From the NCBI RefSeq assembly GCF_041200175.1, contig NZ_CP165727.1, positions 2,108,001 through 2,172,000 on the forward strand: DNA of 64,000 nt, in the 5' to 3' direction. The notes below the pieces were generated by a model, which was not told where the DNA came from, did not search any database, and saw nothing but the letters and a program-made list of their open reading frames with translations. This stretch comes from Streptomyces sp. R33 (lineage in GTDB: Bacteria > Actinomycetota > Actinomycetes > Streptomycetales > Streptomycetaceae). Below are positions 32,022 through 40,401 of this stretch, piece by piece. A program made the position numbers and the translations under genes. Each line of letters starts with the position of its first letter. Positions within the stretch are counted from its first letter, which is position 1.

Positions 32022-33252
32022 TCCCGTTGATGAAGTTCGACACCAGCCGGCGCGGCGGGCCCGCGAGTTCCGGGGCCGGCATGGCCGCGCGCCACTCCTC
32101 GTAGAGCACGCGCAGCTGGAGCCGGGCGAAGTGGGCGCCGAGGCAGACGTGCGGGCCGTCCCCGAAGGAGACGTGCGGGTTGGGCGTCCGGGCGAGGTCG
32201 AGGCGTCCGGGGTCGGTGAAGGCGCGCTCGTCGTGGTTGGCGGAGGCGTGGAAGACCACCACCTTGTCCCCGGCGCGGATCGGCTGCCCGGCGAGCTCGG
32301 TGTCGACGGCGGCCGTGCGGCGGAAGCTGAGCACCGGCGGGTGGACGCGCAGCAGTTCGTCCACCGCGGTGTGCAGCGGGGTCCGGCCCTCGGCGAGCAG
32401 CCGGTACGCGCCCGGGTCGCGGGCCAGGGCCAGCAGCCCGCCGGGGGCGGCGCTGCGTACGGTGTCGTTGCCGGCGACGGTGAGCAGGAAGAAGAACATC
32501 TCCAGCTCGGCCGGGTCCAGTCCGGCCTCGGCGAGCGCGGTCATGACGTCGTCGCCGGGGTGCGCGCGCTTGTGGGCGGCCAGTTCCCGGGCGTACGAGA
32601 ACATCTCGCCGAGCAGCGCCGGGGAGCGCGGGTTGAGGGGTTTTCCGTCGGGGCCGAGCAGGGGCGCGGGCGCGTCCTCGGGGTCCTGGTAGCCGATGAT
32701 CCGTACGGTCCACTCCAGCAGCAGGCCCCGGTCGGCGGCCGGGACGCCCAGCAGGTCGGTCAGGTTGAGCAGCGCGTACTCGTCGGTGACCGTGCGGACC
32801 AGGTCGGCGGCGCCGTCCTCGGCCTTCGCGCGGGCGGTGGCGAGCAGGGTGCGGGCCCGTTCGCGGACCCGGCCGGCGAAGGCGTCGACACGGGCGGGGG
32901 TGAAGGCGCGGGAGACCAGCCGGCGCAGCCGCCCGTGGTCGCCGGCGCTGCGCCGCGGGTCCTGGTTGAGCATGGTGCGCCGCAAGAACGGCAGGTCGGC
33001 CGGGTCGGGGTCGCGGATCTGGGTCGCGCCGAGCCAGGAGGAGTACGTGGCGTGGTCGCGCAGCACCCGGACCACGTCGGCGTGCCGGGTGACGGCCCAG
33101 AAGCCGGGGCCGGCGGGCCAGCCCTGGATCTCCGGCTCGGGCTGCCAGGCGACCGGGTGCCGGTCCCGCAGCAGCCGGTAGCTCTCGTACGGGATCCCGG
33201 CGCCGTAGATCCGGGGGTCGAAGACGTCGGGCACGTACGCGGCGGGATCCAT
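31981..33252 (-). CDS. Cytochrome P450
   Basis: 423 residues. The haem loop 'PHVSFGDGPHVCLGAHFARLQLRVL' supplies the Cys ligand. The I-helix reads 'FLLTVAGNDTVRSAAPGGL' (AGNDT in place of the common AGxET). The K-helix is 'VDELLRVHPPVLSFRRTA', and 'NQDPRRSAGDHGRLRRLVSRAFTPARV' is the C-helix. It resembles the actinobacterial CYP125/CYP142-like group of steroid or fatty-acid hydroxylases, but this is not certain. No ferredoxin is adjacent. Its 3' end runs 41 bp into the convergent gene. A longer start upstream is open; ATG 33252 fits the family N-terminus. Confidence 0.93.
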   Translation of the reverse strand: MDPAAYVPDVFDPRIYGAGIPYESYRLLRDRHPVAWQPEPEIQGWPAGPGFWAVTRHADVVRVLRDHATYSSWLGATQIRDPDPADLPFLRRTMLNQDPRRSAGDHGRLRRLVSRAFTPARVDAFAGRVRERARTLLATARAKAEDGAADLVRTVTDEYALLNLTDLLGVPAADRGLLLEWTVRIIGYQDPEDAPAPLLGPDGKPLNPRSPALLGEMFSYARELAAHKRAHPGDDVMTALAEAGLDPAELEMFFFLLTVAGNDTVRSAAPGGLLALARDPGAYRLLAEGRTPLHTAVDELLRVHPPVLSFRRTAAVDTELAGQPIRAGDKVVVFHASANHDERAFTDPGRLDLARTPNPHVSFGDGPHVCLGAHFARLQLRVLYEEWRAAMPAPELAGPPRRLVSNFINGITRLPLRVSGPAG

Positions 33253-33296
33253 GGGGCCACGGTGGCGGGAGCACCCGCCCCGCCGCAAGGGGGTGG

Positions 33297-33806
33297 TCAG
33301 TTCCCGAGGTTGCAGCGGGCGGGTCCGACCGAGGTGTCCGGGCCGCGCAGGACCACCGCGTACTGCGGGTCGACGGAGGCCGCCGTGCAGACGAGCTGGC
33401 GGCGGGCCGTCTCGGACAGGCCGGCGACCGCGAACGGCAGCCGGACCTCCATGACCTCCTCGGACACGATGCTCGACGAGAGGCCGAAGGGGGGTTTCCT
33501 GTCGGCCGGCGCGGGCACCCGGGTCTCCAGGCCTGCGGCCTTCTCCTTGTCGAGGGGGCCGATGAGCAGCCGCATGAGGACGGATACGGGCGACTCCGCG
33601 GGCTGCTCCCGCTCGGGTACGGGGAAGAGCCGCCCGTCGGACGTCACGAAGTACACCGTCCCCTTGGTGTGGGGGTCGGGGAAGACCACCTTCGCGGCGT
33701 CGCCGCTCTCGATGACCCCGGTGGGCTTGATCCCGCAGCCGGTGAGCAGCAGTCCGCCCAGCAGCAGGGCGGCGCCGGCGGCCGCGGCCGTCCGCACCCG
33801 GGTCAT
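33297..33806 (-). CDS. GerMN-domain lipoprotein (LpqB-like) of a two-component operon
   Basis: 169 residues. The signal peptide ends in a lipobox 'LLLTGC', giving a lipid-anchored protein. The GerMN core follows: 'GTVYFVTSDGRLFPVPE', 'PVSVLMRLLIGPLDKEKAAGLETRVPA' and 'VMEVRLPFAVAGLSETARRQLVCTAA'. Its ATG overlaps the histidine kinase stop by 4 bp. The gene order response regulator, kinase, GerMN lipoprotein parallels MtrA-MtrB-LpqB, in which LpqB tunes the kinase. By analogy this lipoprotein may act as an extracytoplasmic partner of the kinase. Confidence 0.85.
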   Translation of the reverse strand: MTRVRTAAAAGAALLLGGLLLTGCGIKPTGVIESGDAAKVVFPDPHTKGTVYFVTSDGRLFPVPEREQPAESPVSVLMRLLIGPLDKEKAAGLETRVPAPADRKPPFGLSSSIVSEEVMEVRLPFAVAGLSETARRQLVCTAASVDPQYAVVLRGPDTSVGPARCNLGN

Positions 33807-35245
33807 GCGCCGGCCTCCAGGGGCATGTCGAGGGTGAACACCGCTCCCCCGGCGGGCCCGTTCGCGGCGCGCAGGGTACCGCCGTGCAGCCGGACGTTCT
33901 CCAGGCTGATGGCGAGGCCGAGGCCGCTGCCCGCGGAGCGGGTACGGGCGGCGTCGGCCTTGAAGAACCGGTCGAAGATGTGCGGCAGCACGTCGGGGGC
34001 GATGCCGGGCCCGCTGTCGGCGACTTCGATCAGGAGCCGGGGGCCGCCGGGCCGCCGTTCGGTGCGCACACCGACGTGGACCGGGGCGCCGCCGTGCCTG
34101 AGGGCGTTGCCGACGAGGTTGGCGAGGACCACGTCGAAGCGGCGCGGGTCGAGCCGGGCGCGGACCTGCGACGGCAGGTCGGTGACCACCCGCTCGTCGT
34201 CCCAGTGGCGCAGCTCGAGGGTCTTGCGCACGGCCTCGGCGATGTCCACGTCGTCGAGGTTGAGCTCGGCGGCGCGGGCGTCGAAGCGGGAGATCTCCAT
34301 GAGGTCCTCGACGAGGACGGCGAGCTTGCCGGTTTCGGCGCTGACCAGGCGCACGGCGGCGGCCGTGTCGGGGTCCAGCCGCTCGGCGTCCTCGTCCAGG
34401 ACCTCGGTGACGGCGAGCATCCCCGACAGCGGGGTGCGCAGCTCGTGGGAGACGTCGGAGGCGAAGCGGCGGGCCCGGATCTCGGCCTCCCGCAGTTCGT
34501 TCACGGACTGTTCGAGGGCGCGGGCGGTCTCGTTGAAGGTACGGGCGAGTCCGGCGAGCTCGTCGGCGCCGCGGACCTCGATGCGGGTGTCGAGCCGGCC
34601 GTGGCCCAGGTGCTGGGCGGCGCGCCGCATGTCCCGTACGGGACGCAGCACGCTGCGCGCGGCGAGCAGGGCGGGGACGACGGCGATGGCCAGGCCGGGG
34701 ACGGCGCCGCGCTTGGCGGCTTCGACCATGGCGTCGACCGTCTTCCCCTCGGTGGTCAGGCGCATCGTCGCGAAGATGACCAGGCCGGTGGGTTCCCGGG
34801 TCTCGTTGTGGAGGAAGACGGCCGGCATGCCGACGGTGAGGTAGGGGGTGCCGGAGGAGTCGGTCACGCGCTGGAAGGCGCCGTGCGGATGGGCCGTCAC
34901 CTGGCGGCGGAGCTGCTCGGTCACCACGGTGGAGGTGGGCGCGGTGGTGCTGGAGGCCCGCAGGGTGCCGTACTCGGCGAAGACGTTCCACGGATTCGGT
35001 TTGCCCTTTTTGCCCACCTCGTTGACGATGCGCTGGAGCTGCGCCTGGTCCAGCGGCAGGTCGAGGGGCTGGGTGCCCACGAGATCGCGCAGGGTGATGA
35101 CCGCGGTGTCCTGGCTCTGCTTGAGGACCGCCGTGCGGGCCTGCTGGTAGGTCAGCGCGGCCGTGGTCACCGCGCTGATCGCGGCGACCAGCAGGAAGGC
35201 CGCGATCAGCCGGGTGCGCAGCCCGAGCGGCGCGATGCGCCTCAC
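33803..35245 (-). CDS. Sensor histidine kinase (OmpR-partner type)
   Basis: 480 residues from a GTG at 35245 overlapping the regulator by 4 bp. A first membrane span 'LIAAFLLVAAISAVTTAALTY' (residues 11-31) and a second around 180-200 frame an extracellular sensor domain of about 145 residues. Then come a HAMP region ('RPVRDMRRAAQHLGHGRLDTRIEVRGADELAGLARTFN'), the phospho-acceptor His in 'FASDVSHELRTPLSGML', and the ATPase N, G1 and G2 boxes 'NLVGNALRHGG', 'VADSGPGIAPDVLPHIFDRFFKAD' and 'GSGLGLAI'. With MurJ and FemX in the same operon, it may sense the cell envelope. Confidence 0.94.
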   Translation of the reverse strand: MRRIAPLGLRTRLIAAFLLVAAISAVTTAALTYQQARTAVLKQSQDTAVITLRDLVGTQPLDLPLDQAQLQRIVNEVGKKGKPNPWNVFAEYGTLRASSTTAPTSTVVTEQLRRQVTAHPHGAFQRVTDSSGTPYLTVGMPAVFLHNETREPTGLVIFATMRLTTEGKTVDAMVEAAKRGAVPGLAIAVVPALLAARSVLRPVRDMRRAAQHLGHGRLDTRIEVRGADELAGLARTFNETARALEQSVNELREAEIRARRFASDVSHELRTPLSGMLAVTEVLDEDAERLDPDTAAAVRLVSAETGKLAVLVEDLMEISRFDARAAELNLDDVDIAEAVRKTLELRHWDDERVVTDLPSQVRARLDPRRFDVVLANLVGNALRHGGAPVHVGVRTERRPGGPRLLIEVADSGPGIAPDVLPHIFDRFFKADAARTRSAGSGLGLAISLENVRLHGGTLRAANGPAGGAVFTLDMPLEAGA

Positions 35246-35925
35246 AGCGGTCCGAAGCGGTAGCCGAAGCCGCGCACGGTCTGGATGTAGCGGGGGCTGC
35301 CGTCGGGGTCCTCGACCTTGGTGCGCAGCCGGCGTACGCAGGCGTCCACGAGCCGGGCGTCGGCGTGGTAGCTGTGGTCCCACACGTACTCGAGGAGCTG
35401 TTGGCGGGAGAAGACCTGCTCGGGGGAGGCCGACAGGTGCAGCAGGAGTTTGATCTCGCTGGGGGCGAGGGGGACGCGTTCGCCGTTCTTGGCGACGGTC
35501 AGGCCGGCGCGGTCGATGGCGAGCTCGCCGTGGAACTCGACCTCGGGACGGCTGCCCGAAGGGGCGCCGAGCCGGCGCAGCACGGCCTTGATGCGCGCCT
35601 CGATGACCTCGGTGCGGGCGGGTTTGACGATGTAGTCGTCGGCGCCGGCCTCGAGGCCGACGACTATGTCGAAGTCGTCGCCGCGGGCGGTCAGCATGAT
35701 GATCGGGAGCTGGCTGGTCTCGCGGATGCGGCGGCAGACCTGCACGCCGTTCATCCCGGGCAGCATGAGGTCGAGGAGTACCAGCTCCGGGAGGAAGCTG
35801 CCCATCAGCGCGAGGCCCGCCTCGCCGGTCTCGGCGGCGCTCACCTCGTGGCCGCGGCGGCGCAGGCCGAGGCCCACTCCTTCCCTGACGGAAGGGTCGT
35901 CCTCGATCAGCAGTACGCGTGGCAT
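35242..35925 (-). CDS. OmpR-family response regulator
   Basis: 227 residues from ATG 35925 (a TTG at 35940 is also open). The receiver domain has 'VLLIEDDPSVREGV', the phospho-Asp in 'LVLLDLMLPGMNGVQV', Thr in 'IIMLTARGDDFD' and Lys in 'YIVKPARTEV'. A winged-helix DNA-binding domain ends with 'SRQQLLEYVWDHSYHADARLVDACVRRLRTKVEDPDGSPRYIQTVRGFGYRFG'. It is first of the RR-kinase-lipoprotein trio and about 40 bp after murJ, so the five genes femX to lipoprotein may form one transcript. Confidence 0.94.
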   Translation of the reverse strand: MPRVLLIEDDPSVREGVGLGLRRRGHEVSAAETGEAGLALMGSFLPELVLLDLMLPGMNGVQVCRRIRETSQLPIIMLTARGDDFDIVVGLEAGADDYIVKPARTEVIEARIKAVLRRLGAPSGSRPEVEFHGELAIDRAGLTVAKNGERVPLAPSEIKLLLHLSASPEQVFSRQQLLEYVWDHSYHADARLVDACVRRLRTKVEDPDGSPRYIQTVRGFGYRFGPL

Positions 35926-35964
35926 CCGGTCGTCGTCCAAGGTGGTTGAGGGGTTGCTCTCCTG

Positions 35965-37644
35965 CTAACGGGCGGTTTTCCGCCGCAGGGAGTCCAGCAG
36001 GTCGGTGATTTCCGTGAGGCGCAGCGGCCTGGCGAGCAGGACGACGACGAGCGCGAGCGCCGCGGTTCCCGCGCCGACCGCGGCGAAGTCGCCGAGGCCG
36101 TCGGCGGCCCGGGCGGCCGCGTATCCGGCGGCGGCCGCCGGCAGGCAGGCGGCCAGCAGCCGCAGGTGGGTGCGGACCGCGGTGGTTCGCCGCTCGGTAC
36201 GGGTTCCCGCGCGCGGGCCGAGCCGCCGGGCGAGGGTGTACGCGGTGACCGCGAGGCCCGCGAACAAGGCGACGGAGTAGGCGCCCGCCATGCCGGTGAC
36301 GGCCCAGCGCAGCGGCAGCAGGACGTAGGCGGCGGCCGACAGTGCGGCCCACAGGCCGGCGATGACCAGGTTCAGGAAGAACGGGGTCCGGGTGTCGGAG
36401 AGGGCGTAGAAGGCGCGCGAGAGGACGTACTGCCCGGAGAAGGCGATCAGGCCGGGCGCGAAGGCGACGAGCATGCCCGCCATGACCTCGATGTCGGCGG
36501 CGCCGGTACGCCCGTACCCGAAGACGCTGCCCACGATCCAGGGGGCGAGCGCGGCGAACAGCGCGGCGGCGGGGACGACGAGGGCCGCGCTGGAGCGCAG
36601 CGCGTACGAGACGTCGCGGCGCACGCCGGAGAGGTCGCCGTCGGAGGCCGCGGAGCTCATCCGGGGCATCAGGGCGGTGACGAGCGAGACGGTGACGATG
36701 CCCTGCGGGACGATCCACAGCTGGTAGGCGTTGCTGTAGGCGTTGTACCCGGCGCCGCCCGCGAGGCCGGCCAGCACGGCGCGGTACCCGATGGCGGTGG
36801 AGAGCCGGGTGACGACCCAGTAGGCGATCTGGTTGGTGAAGACGAGCATGACCAGCCAGCCCGCGTTGCGCAGCGGACGGGCGAGGCCCTGGCCCCGCCA
36901 GTCGAAGCGGGGGCGCCAGCGGAAGCGGGCAGCGCGCAGCGAGGGGAGCAGGGCGAGGGCCTGGACGACGATGCCGGCGGTGGTGCCGAGGCCCAACAGC
37001 CGGGTCTCGCTTGCGGTGAGACCGGCGGCGGAGCCGTGTGACACGTAGAGGAAGAGCCCGAAGACGCCGATGATCACAAAGTTGTTGAGGACGGGGGTCC
37101 ACATCATCGCGCCGAACCGGCCGCGGGCGTTCAGGACCTGGCCGAGCAGGGTGAACAGCCCGTAGAAGAGGATCTGCGGGAGGCAGTACCGGGCCAGAGC
37201 CACGGTGGTGCTCGCCTGGGCCCCGGTGTAGGGCGTGTACGTGGACACGATCAGCGGTGCGGCCAGCACGGCGACGGCGGTCAGGACGACGAGCGCCGCG
37301 GTGCAGGCGGTCAGCAGCCGGTCGGTGTACGCGGCCCCGCCGTCCTCGTGCTCCTTGGCGGCCCGGACCAGCTCGGGAACGAAGACGGCGTTGAGCGCGC
37401 CCCCGATGAGCAGCATGTACAGGATGTTCGGGACGGTGTTGGCGACGGCGTAGCCGTCCCCGAGCAGCTCGGTGCCGAGCGCGGCGACGACGACGGCGGA
37501 ACGGACGAAGCCGGTGGCGCGGGAGACGATCGAGCCGGCCGCCATGAGCGCACCGCTGCGCAGCACGGAGGTCTTCGCCGGTGCCGGCCGGGGCGCGGCG
37601 TCGGCGGACGGGCCGGGGGCCGTTCTCGTGTCGGTGGCCGTCAC
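35965..37644 (-). CDS. murJ: MurJ-family lipid II flippase
   Basis: 559 residues with about 14 membrane spans. The MurJ/MviN start 'VLRSGALMAAGSIVSRATGFVRSAVVVAALGTELLGDGYAVANTVPNILYMLLIGGALNAVFVPELVRA' is clear, as are 'VFTNQIAYWVVTRLSTAIG' and 'SRAFYALSDTRTPFFLN'. It moves lipid-linked peptidoglycan precursor across the membrane. The GTG at 37644 overlaps the femX stop by 4 bp. The essential Streptomyces murJ normally lies near oriC; this one, grouped with femX and a two-component system, is probably a second copy. It lacks the kinase-like C-terminal domain seen in mycobacterial MviN. Confidence 0.93.
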   Translation of the reverse strand: MTATDTRTAPGPSADAAPRPAPAKTSVLRSGALMAAGSIVSRATGFVRSAVVVAALGTELLGDGYAVANTVPNILYMLLIGGALNAVFVPELVRAAKEHEDGGAAYTDRLLTACTAALVVLTAVAVLAAPLIVSTYTPYTGAQASTTVALARYCLPQILFYGLFTLLGQVLNARGRFGAMMWTPVLNNFVIIGVFGLFLYVSHGSAAGLTASETRLLGLGTTAGIVVQALALLPSLRAARFRWRPRFDWRGQGLARPLRNAGWLVMLVFTNQIAYWVVTRLSTAIGYRAVLAGLAGGAGYNAYSNAYQLWIVPQGIVTVSLVTALMPRMSSAASDGDLSGVRRDVSYALRSSAALVVPAAALFAALAPWIVGSVFGYGRTGAADIEVMAGMLVAFAPGLIAFSGQYVLSRAFYALSDTRTPFFLNLVIAGLWAALSAAAYVLLPLRWAVTGMAGAYSVALFAGLAVTAYTLARRLGPRAGTRTERRTTAVRTHLRLLAACLPAAAAGYAAARAADGLGDFAAVGAGTAALALVVVLLARPLRLTEITDLLDSLRRKTAR

Positions 37645-38750
37645 CGGCGGGCCAGGTAGGCCTGGAACGCCTTGTGGAGCGCCGTGTTGGCGTATCCGTC
37701 CATCGGGATCTCCCACTCGCCGAGCGTTTCGACGACCTGCCCGCCGGTGCCGAGCTTCCAGCGCAGCAGCCCGAAAGAACGTTCGCCGGGGTCAAGGGTG
37801 GAGGGTACCCCGCGCATGTCGTATTCGTCCGCTCCGAGGATGTGGGCGTCCCGCATCATGCGCCACTGCAGGGCGTTGCTGGGGCGGACCTCGCGGCGGT
37901 GGTCGGCGGAGGCGCCGGTCTGGTACCAGACCCGGCGCCCGGCCACGATCATGGTGTGCGCGGCGAGGATCTCGCCCTGGTGGATGCCCAGGTAGAGGCG
38001 CATCCGGCCGGGCGACTCGGCGTTGAGGACCTCGTACTGCTGCTGGTAGTACGCGAGTGAGCGGCCGAGCCGGAAGCCGTCGCGCTCCTCGGTGATGCGC
38101 AGCAGCCGGTAGAAGTCGGGCAGGTCGGCGGCGGTGCCGAGGATCGTCTCCACGCCGCACTTCTCGGCCTTGCGCACGTTGCGCCGCCACTCCTGGTTGA
38201 GGCCCGACCACAGCTCGTCGACGGAGCGGCCGGCGAGGGGCACGCGGAAGACGTGGCGCGGCTGGGCGTCGCCGTCGTCCTCGCCGCCGCAGCGCTTCCA
38301 GCCGCGGGTGCGCAGCCGATCGGCGAGGGCGGCGCCGACCGGGTCGACCTCGGTGGCGAGCACGTCGGAGATCTGCCGGCCCGCTCCGGTGCCGGACTTG
38401 ACGGCGGCGGCGTCCCAGCGGCGGTAGGCGGGCGTGGGCCCGATCCGGACGGCGAAGGCGCCGGCCGCGCGCAGATGGCGCTTGAAGGGGTCCAGCCACC
38501 GGTCGACGTCCGGGTCGGACCAGTCCGCGACGGGGCCCTCGGGGAGGTAGGCGAAGTATTTGCGGGTGCCCGGGAATTGCCGGTACAGGACCTGCCCGGC
38601 ACCGGCTATTTCCCCGTCGGGGTAGTGCCATCCGACCCTTTCCGAGCGCCAAAGGTCCTTCACCCCGGCCCAGGACGGGTACTGGAGAAAGCTCGCGTTC
38701 CGGTTCTTGGAAAGGAAGGCCTGGTATTCCGGAACGGACAGCGGACGCAC
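37641..38750 (-). CDS. femX: FemX/FemAB-type peptidoglycan bridge aminoacyltransferase
   Basis: 369 residues from a GTG at 38750 with AGGAG 6 bases upstream; longer GTG starts are open but extend only into unconserved sequence. Two GNAT-like domains are seen: 'NASFLQYPSWAGVKDLW' and 'PEGPVADW' in the first; 'LNQEWRRNVRKAEKCGVE', 'RLYLGIHQGEILAAHTMIVAGRRVWYQTGASADHRREVRPSNALQWRMMRDAHILGADEYDMRGV' in the second. Such enzymes add the first Gly (or another residue) to lipid II for the cross-bridge. It is coupled to murJ, a sensible pairing: modify lipid II, then flip it. Confidence 0.9.
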   Translation of the reverse strand: MRPLSVPEYQAFLSKNRNASFLQYPSWAGVKDLWRSERVGWHYPDGEIAGAGQVLYRQFPGTRKYFAYLPEGPVADWSDPDVDRWLDPFKRHLRAAGAFAVRIGPTPAYRRWDAAAVKSGTGAGRQISDVLATEVDPVGAALADRLRTRGWKRCGGEDDGDAQPRHVFRVPLAGRSVDELWSGLNQEWRRNVRKAEKCGVETILGTAADLPDFYRLLRITEERDGFRLGRSLAYYQQQYEVLNAESPGRMRLYLGIHQGEILAAHTMIVAGRRVWYQTGASADHRREVRPSNALQWRMMRDAHILGADEYDMRGVPSTLDPGERSFGLLRWKLGTGGQVVETLGEWEIPMDGYANTALHKAFQAYLARR

Positions 38751-39045
38751 GCTCAGCTCCTGGTCCGGGGACTGGTGTCGCTGGGCGGGGGTCACGAGCA
38801 GTGCGCACACGACGGATCGGCCTTCCTGTACGTCCGGGAACCCGGGATGCGGATGCGGATGCGGGATGCACAGGACTCTCACAGGTGTCCATGACCGAAG
38901 CGCGCGGCGATTGTGACCGGACGATGACCGTTTCGCTGCGGTGCACGTCACAACCGAAAGTCGGATCTTTTCGGCGGATTACGCAACCTACAGTCGTGCC
39001 GTTCGCATCTCCTTTTGCGGACGATCATTACTTGGAGGGGTTTCG
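38751..39045. promoter_or_regulatory. Divergent control region between femX and the L,D-transpeptidase gene
   Basis: A 295-bp gap with start signals for femX-murJ (left) and the L,D-transpeptidase (right). It contains a short GGATGC run (three tandem copies at 38845-38862, a fourth offset by one base) and becomes distinctly less GC-rich from about 38900. The rightward gene has GGAGGGG at 39034-39040. I could not assign a convincing -10/-35 pair. Confidence 0.4.
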
Positions 39046-40281
39046 TTGAGCCGCACACGCCGTATCGCACGCAGTCGCCACGCCATGCTGGCCGGGACCG
39101 CACTCATGGCCGCCGCGCTGACCGCCTGCGGGGGCGGCTCGGGCAGCGGGAAGGACGGCGGGAGCGGGTCCGGCGCGGCGGAGATGAAGAAGAAGCCGGA
39201 CATGGCGATATCCGTGAACCTCACGGGCGATCAGGCCAAGCCCGGCGAGCCGGTGAAGGTGACCCTCGCCGAGGGGAAGCTGTCCCTGGTGAAGGTGTCC
39301 GACGGCAAGGGCGGTGAACTGCCCGGGAAGATAGCCGACGACGGCAAGTCGTGGACGTCGGAGCGCAACGCCTCGCCGGGCACGGACTACAAGGTCGAGG
39401 CGCAGAACACGGACAGCCAGAGCGCGAGCGCCCAGTTCAAGACGACCGCCGCGGACAAGGTGAACAAGGTCACGATCAACCCGGGCAAGGCCAATGGGGT
39501 GGTGGGCGTCGCCCAGCCGATCTCGATCGTGTTCGACAACCCGGTGAAGAACAAGGCCGAGGTCGAGAAGCACCTGAAGGTCACCACCTCGAACAACACC
39601 GAGGGCTCCTGGGGCTGGTTCAAGGACTACACCGGCAACGACCGGGTGGACTGGCGGCCGAAGGAGTACTGGAAGTCCGGGACCGACGTCAAGGTCGAGA
39701 TGAACCTCAACGGGGTGGACTCGGGCCAGGGCGGCGGGATGTTCGTCAAGGACTACGACACCGCATTCAAGATCGGCAAGGACCGCCGGCTCGAGGTGAA
39801 CCTCGACACCAAGAAGATGACGGTGACCGAGGACGGCCAGGCAGTGAAGACCATCCCGGTCTCGGCGGGCACGCCCGGCGGCCAGAAGGCCTCCTGGTCC
39901 GGGAAGATGGTGCTGATGTCCAAGGAGGGCACCATCCGGATGGACTCCCAGACGGTGGGCCTGGGCGACTCCTACGACAAGATGGTCGACTACTCGATGC
40001 GGGTGACCTGGTCGGGCATGTACATCCACGCCGCACCGTGGAACGCGGGCAACTTCGGCCGGGCCAACGCCAGTTCCGGCTGCGTGGGGATGAGCGACTC
40101 CGACGCGAAGGCACTCTTCGCCATGGCCCAGGTCGGCGACCTGGTCGAGGTCACCGGCGACGGCTCCAAGGGCAAGGCCGAGATCGGCAACGGCTACGGC
40201 GAGTGGAACCTGTCCTGGGACGAGTGGAAGGCCAAGAGCGCCCTGGCCGGCGGCGCGGGCGGCACTCCCCAGAACGGCTGA
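39046..40281 (+). CDS. L,D-transpeptidase lipoprotein with Ig-like domains
   Basis: 411 residues from a TTG at 39046, GGAGGGG 5 bases upstream. A lipoprotein signal ends 'MAAALTACGGG'. Two Ig-like domains (about 50-240) resemble those of mycobacterial LdtMt2. The YkuD catalytic domain has 'VDYSMRVTWSGMYIHAAPWNAGNFGRANASSGCVGMSDSDAKALF', with the His and the nucleophilic Cys of SSGCVGM. It makes 3-3 cross-links in peptidoglycan and resists most beta-lactams. It is divergent from femX-murJ, giving an envelope-building block. Confidence 0.95.
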   Translation: MSRTRRIARSRHAMLAGTALMAAALTACGGGSGSGKDGGSGSGAAEMKKKPDMAISVNLTGDQAKPGEPVKVTLAEGKLSLVKVSDGKGGELPGKIADDGKSWTSERNASPGTDYKVEAQNTDSQSASAQFKTTAADKVNKVTINPGKANGVVGVAQPISIVFDNPVKNKAEVEKHLKVTTSNNTEGSWGWFKDYTGNDRVDWRPKEYWKSGTDVKVEMNLNGVDSGQGGGMFVKDYDTAFKIGKDRRLEVNLDTKKMTVTEDGQAVKTIPVSAGTPGGQKASWSGKMVLMSKEGTIRMDSQTVGLGDSYDKMVDYSMRVTWSGMYIHAAPWNAGNFGRANASSGCVGMSDSDAKALFAMAQVGDLVEVTGDGSKGKAEIGNGYGEWNLSWDEWKAKSALAGGAGGTPQNG

Positions 40282-40290
40282 TCCCCGCAC

Positions 40291-40361
40291 TTGACACATA
40301 TTCAATCGTTACCACCGCGTAACTTACCGATGGGTTACCTCCGGTAAGCCCCTCCGTTACC
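40291..40361 (+). promoter_or_regulatory. GTTACC-repeat control region of the CocE-type hydrolase
   Basis: GTTACC occurs at 40308-40313, 40334-40339 and 40356-40361. TTACC (40324-40328), GTAAC (40319-40323) and GGTAA (40343-40347) give further half-sites in both orientations. CTTACC (40323-40328) and GGTAAG (40343-40348) form an inverted pair. A TTGACA at 40291-40296 opens the region but lacks a well-spaced -10. This pattern suggests a regulator binding several half-sites. Confidence 0.45.
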
Positions 40362-40401
40362 GTCGGGTCACTTTGACACCGGCGCACGCGAGGAGCGATT
40401 G

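Noticed and set aside
38845..38869. GGATGC repeats as a regulatory array
   Set aside because: Only three and a half short units; too little to call more than a local repeat.
40291..40325. TTGACA at 40291 as the -35 of a normal promoter
   Set aside because: The nearest -10-like word (TAACTT at 40320) is 23 bases away, too far for a standard promoter.
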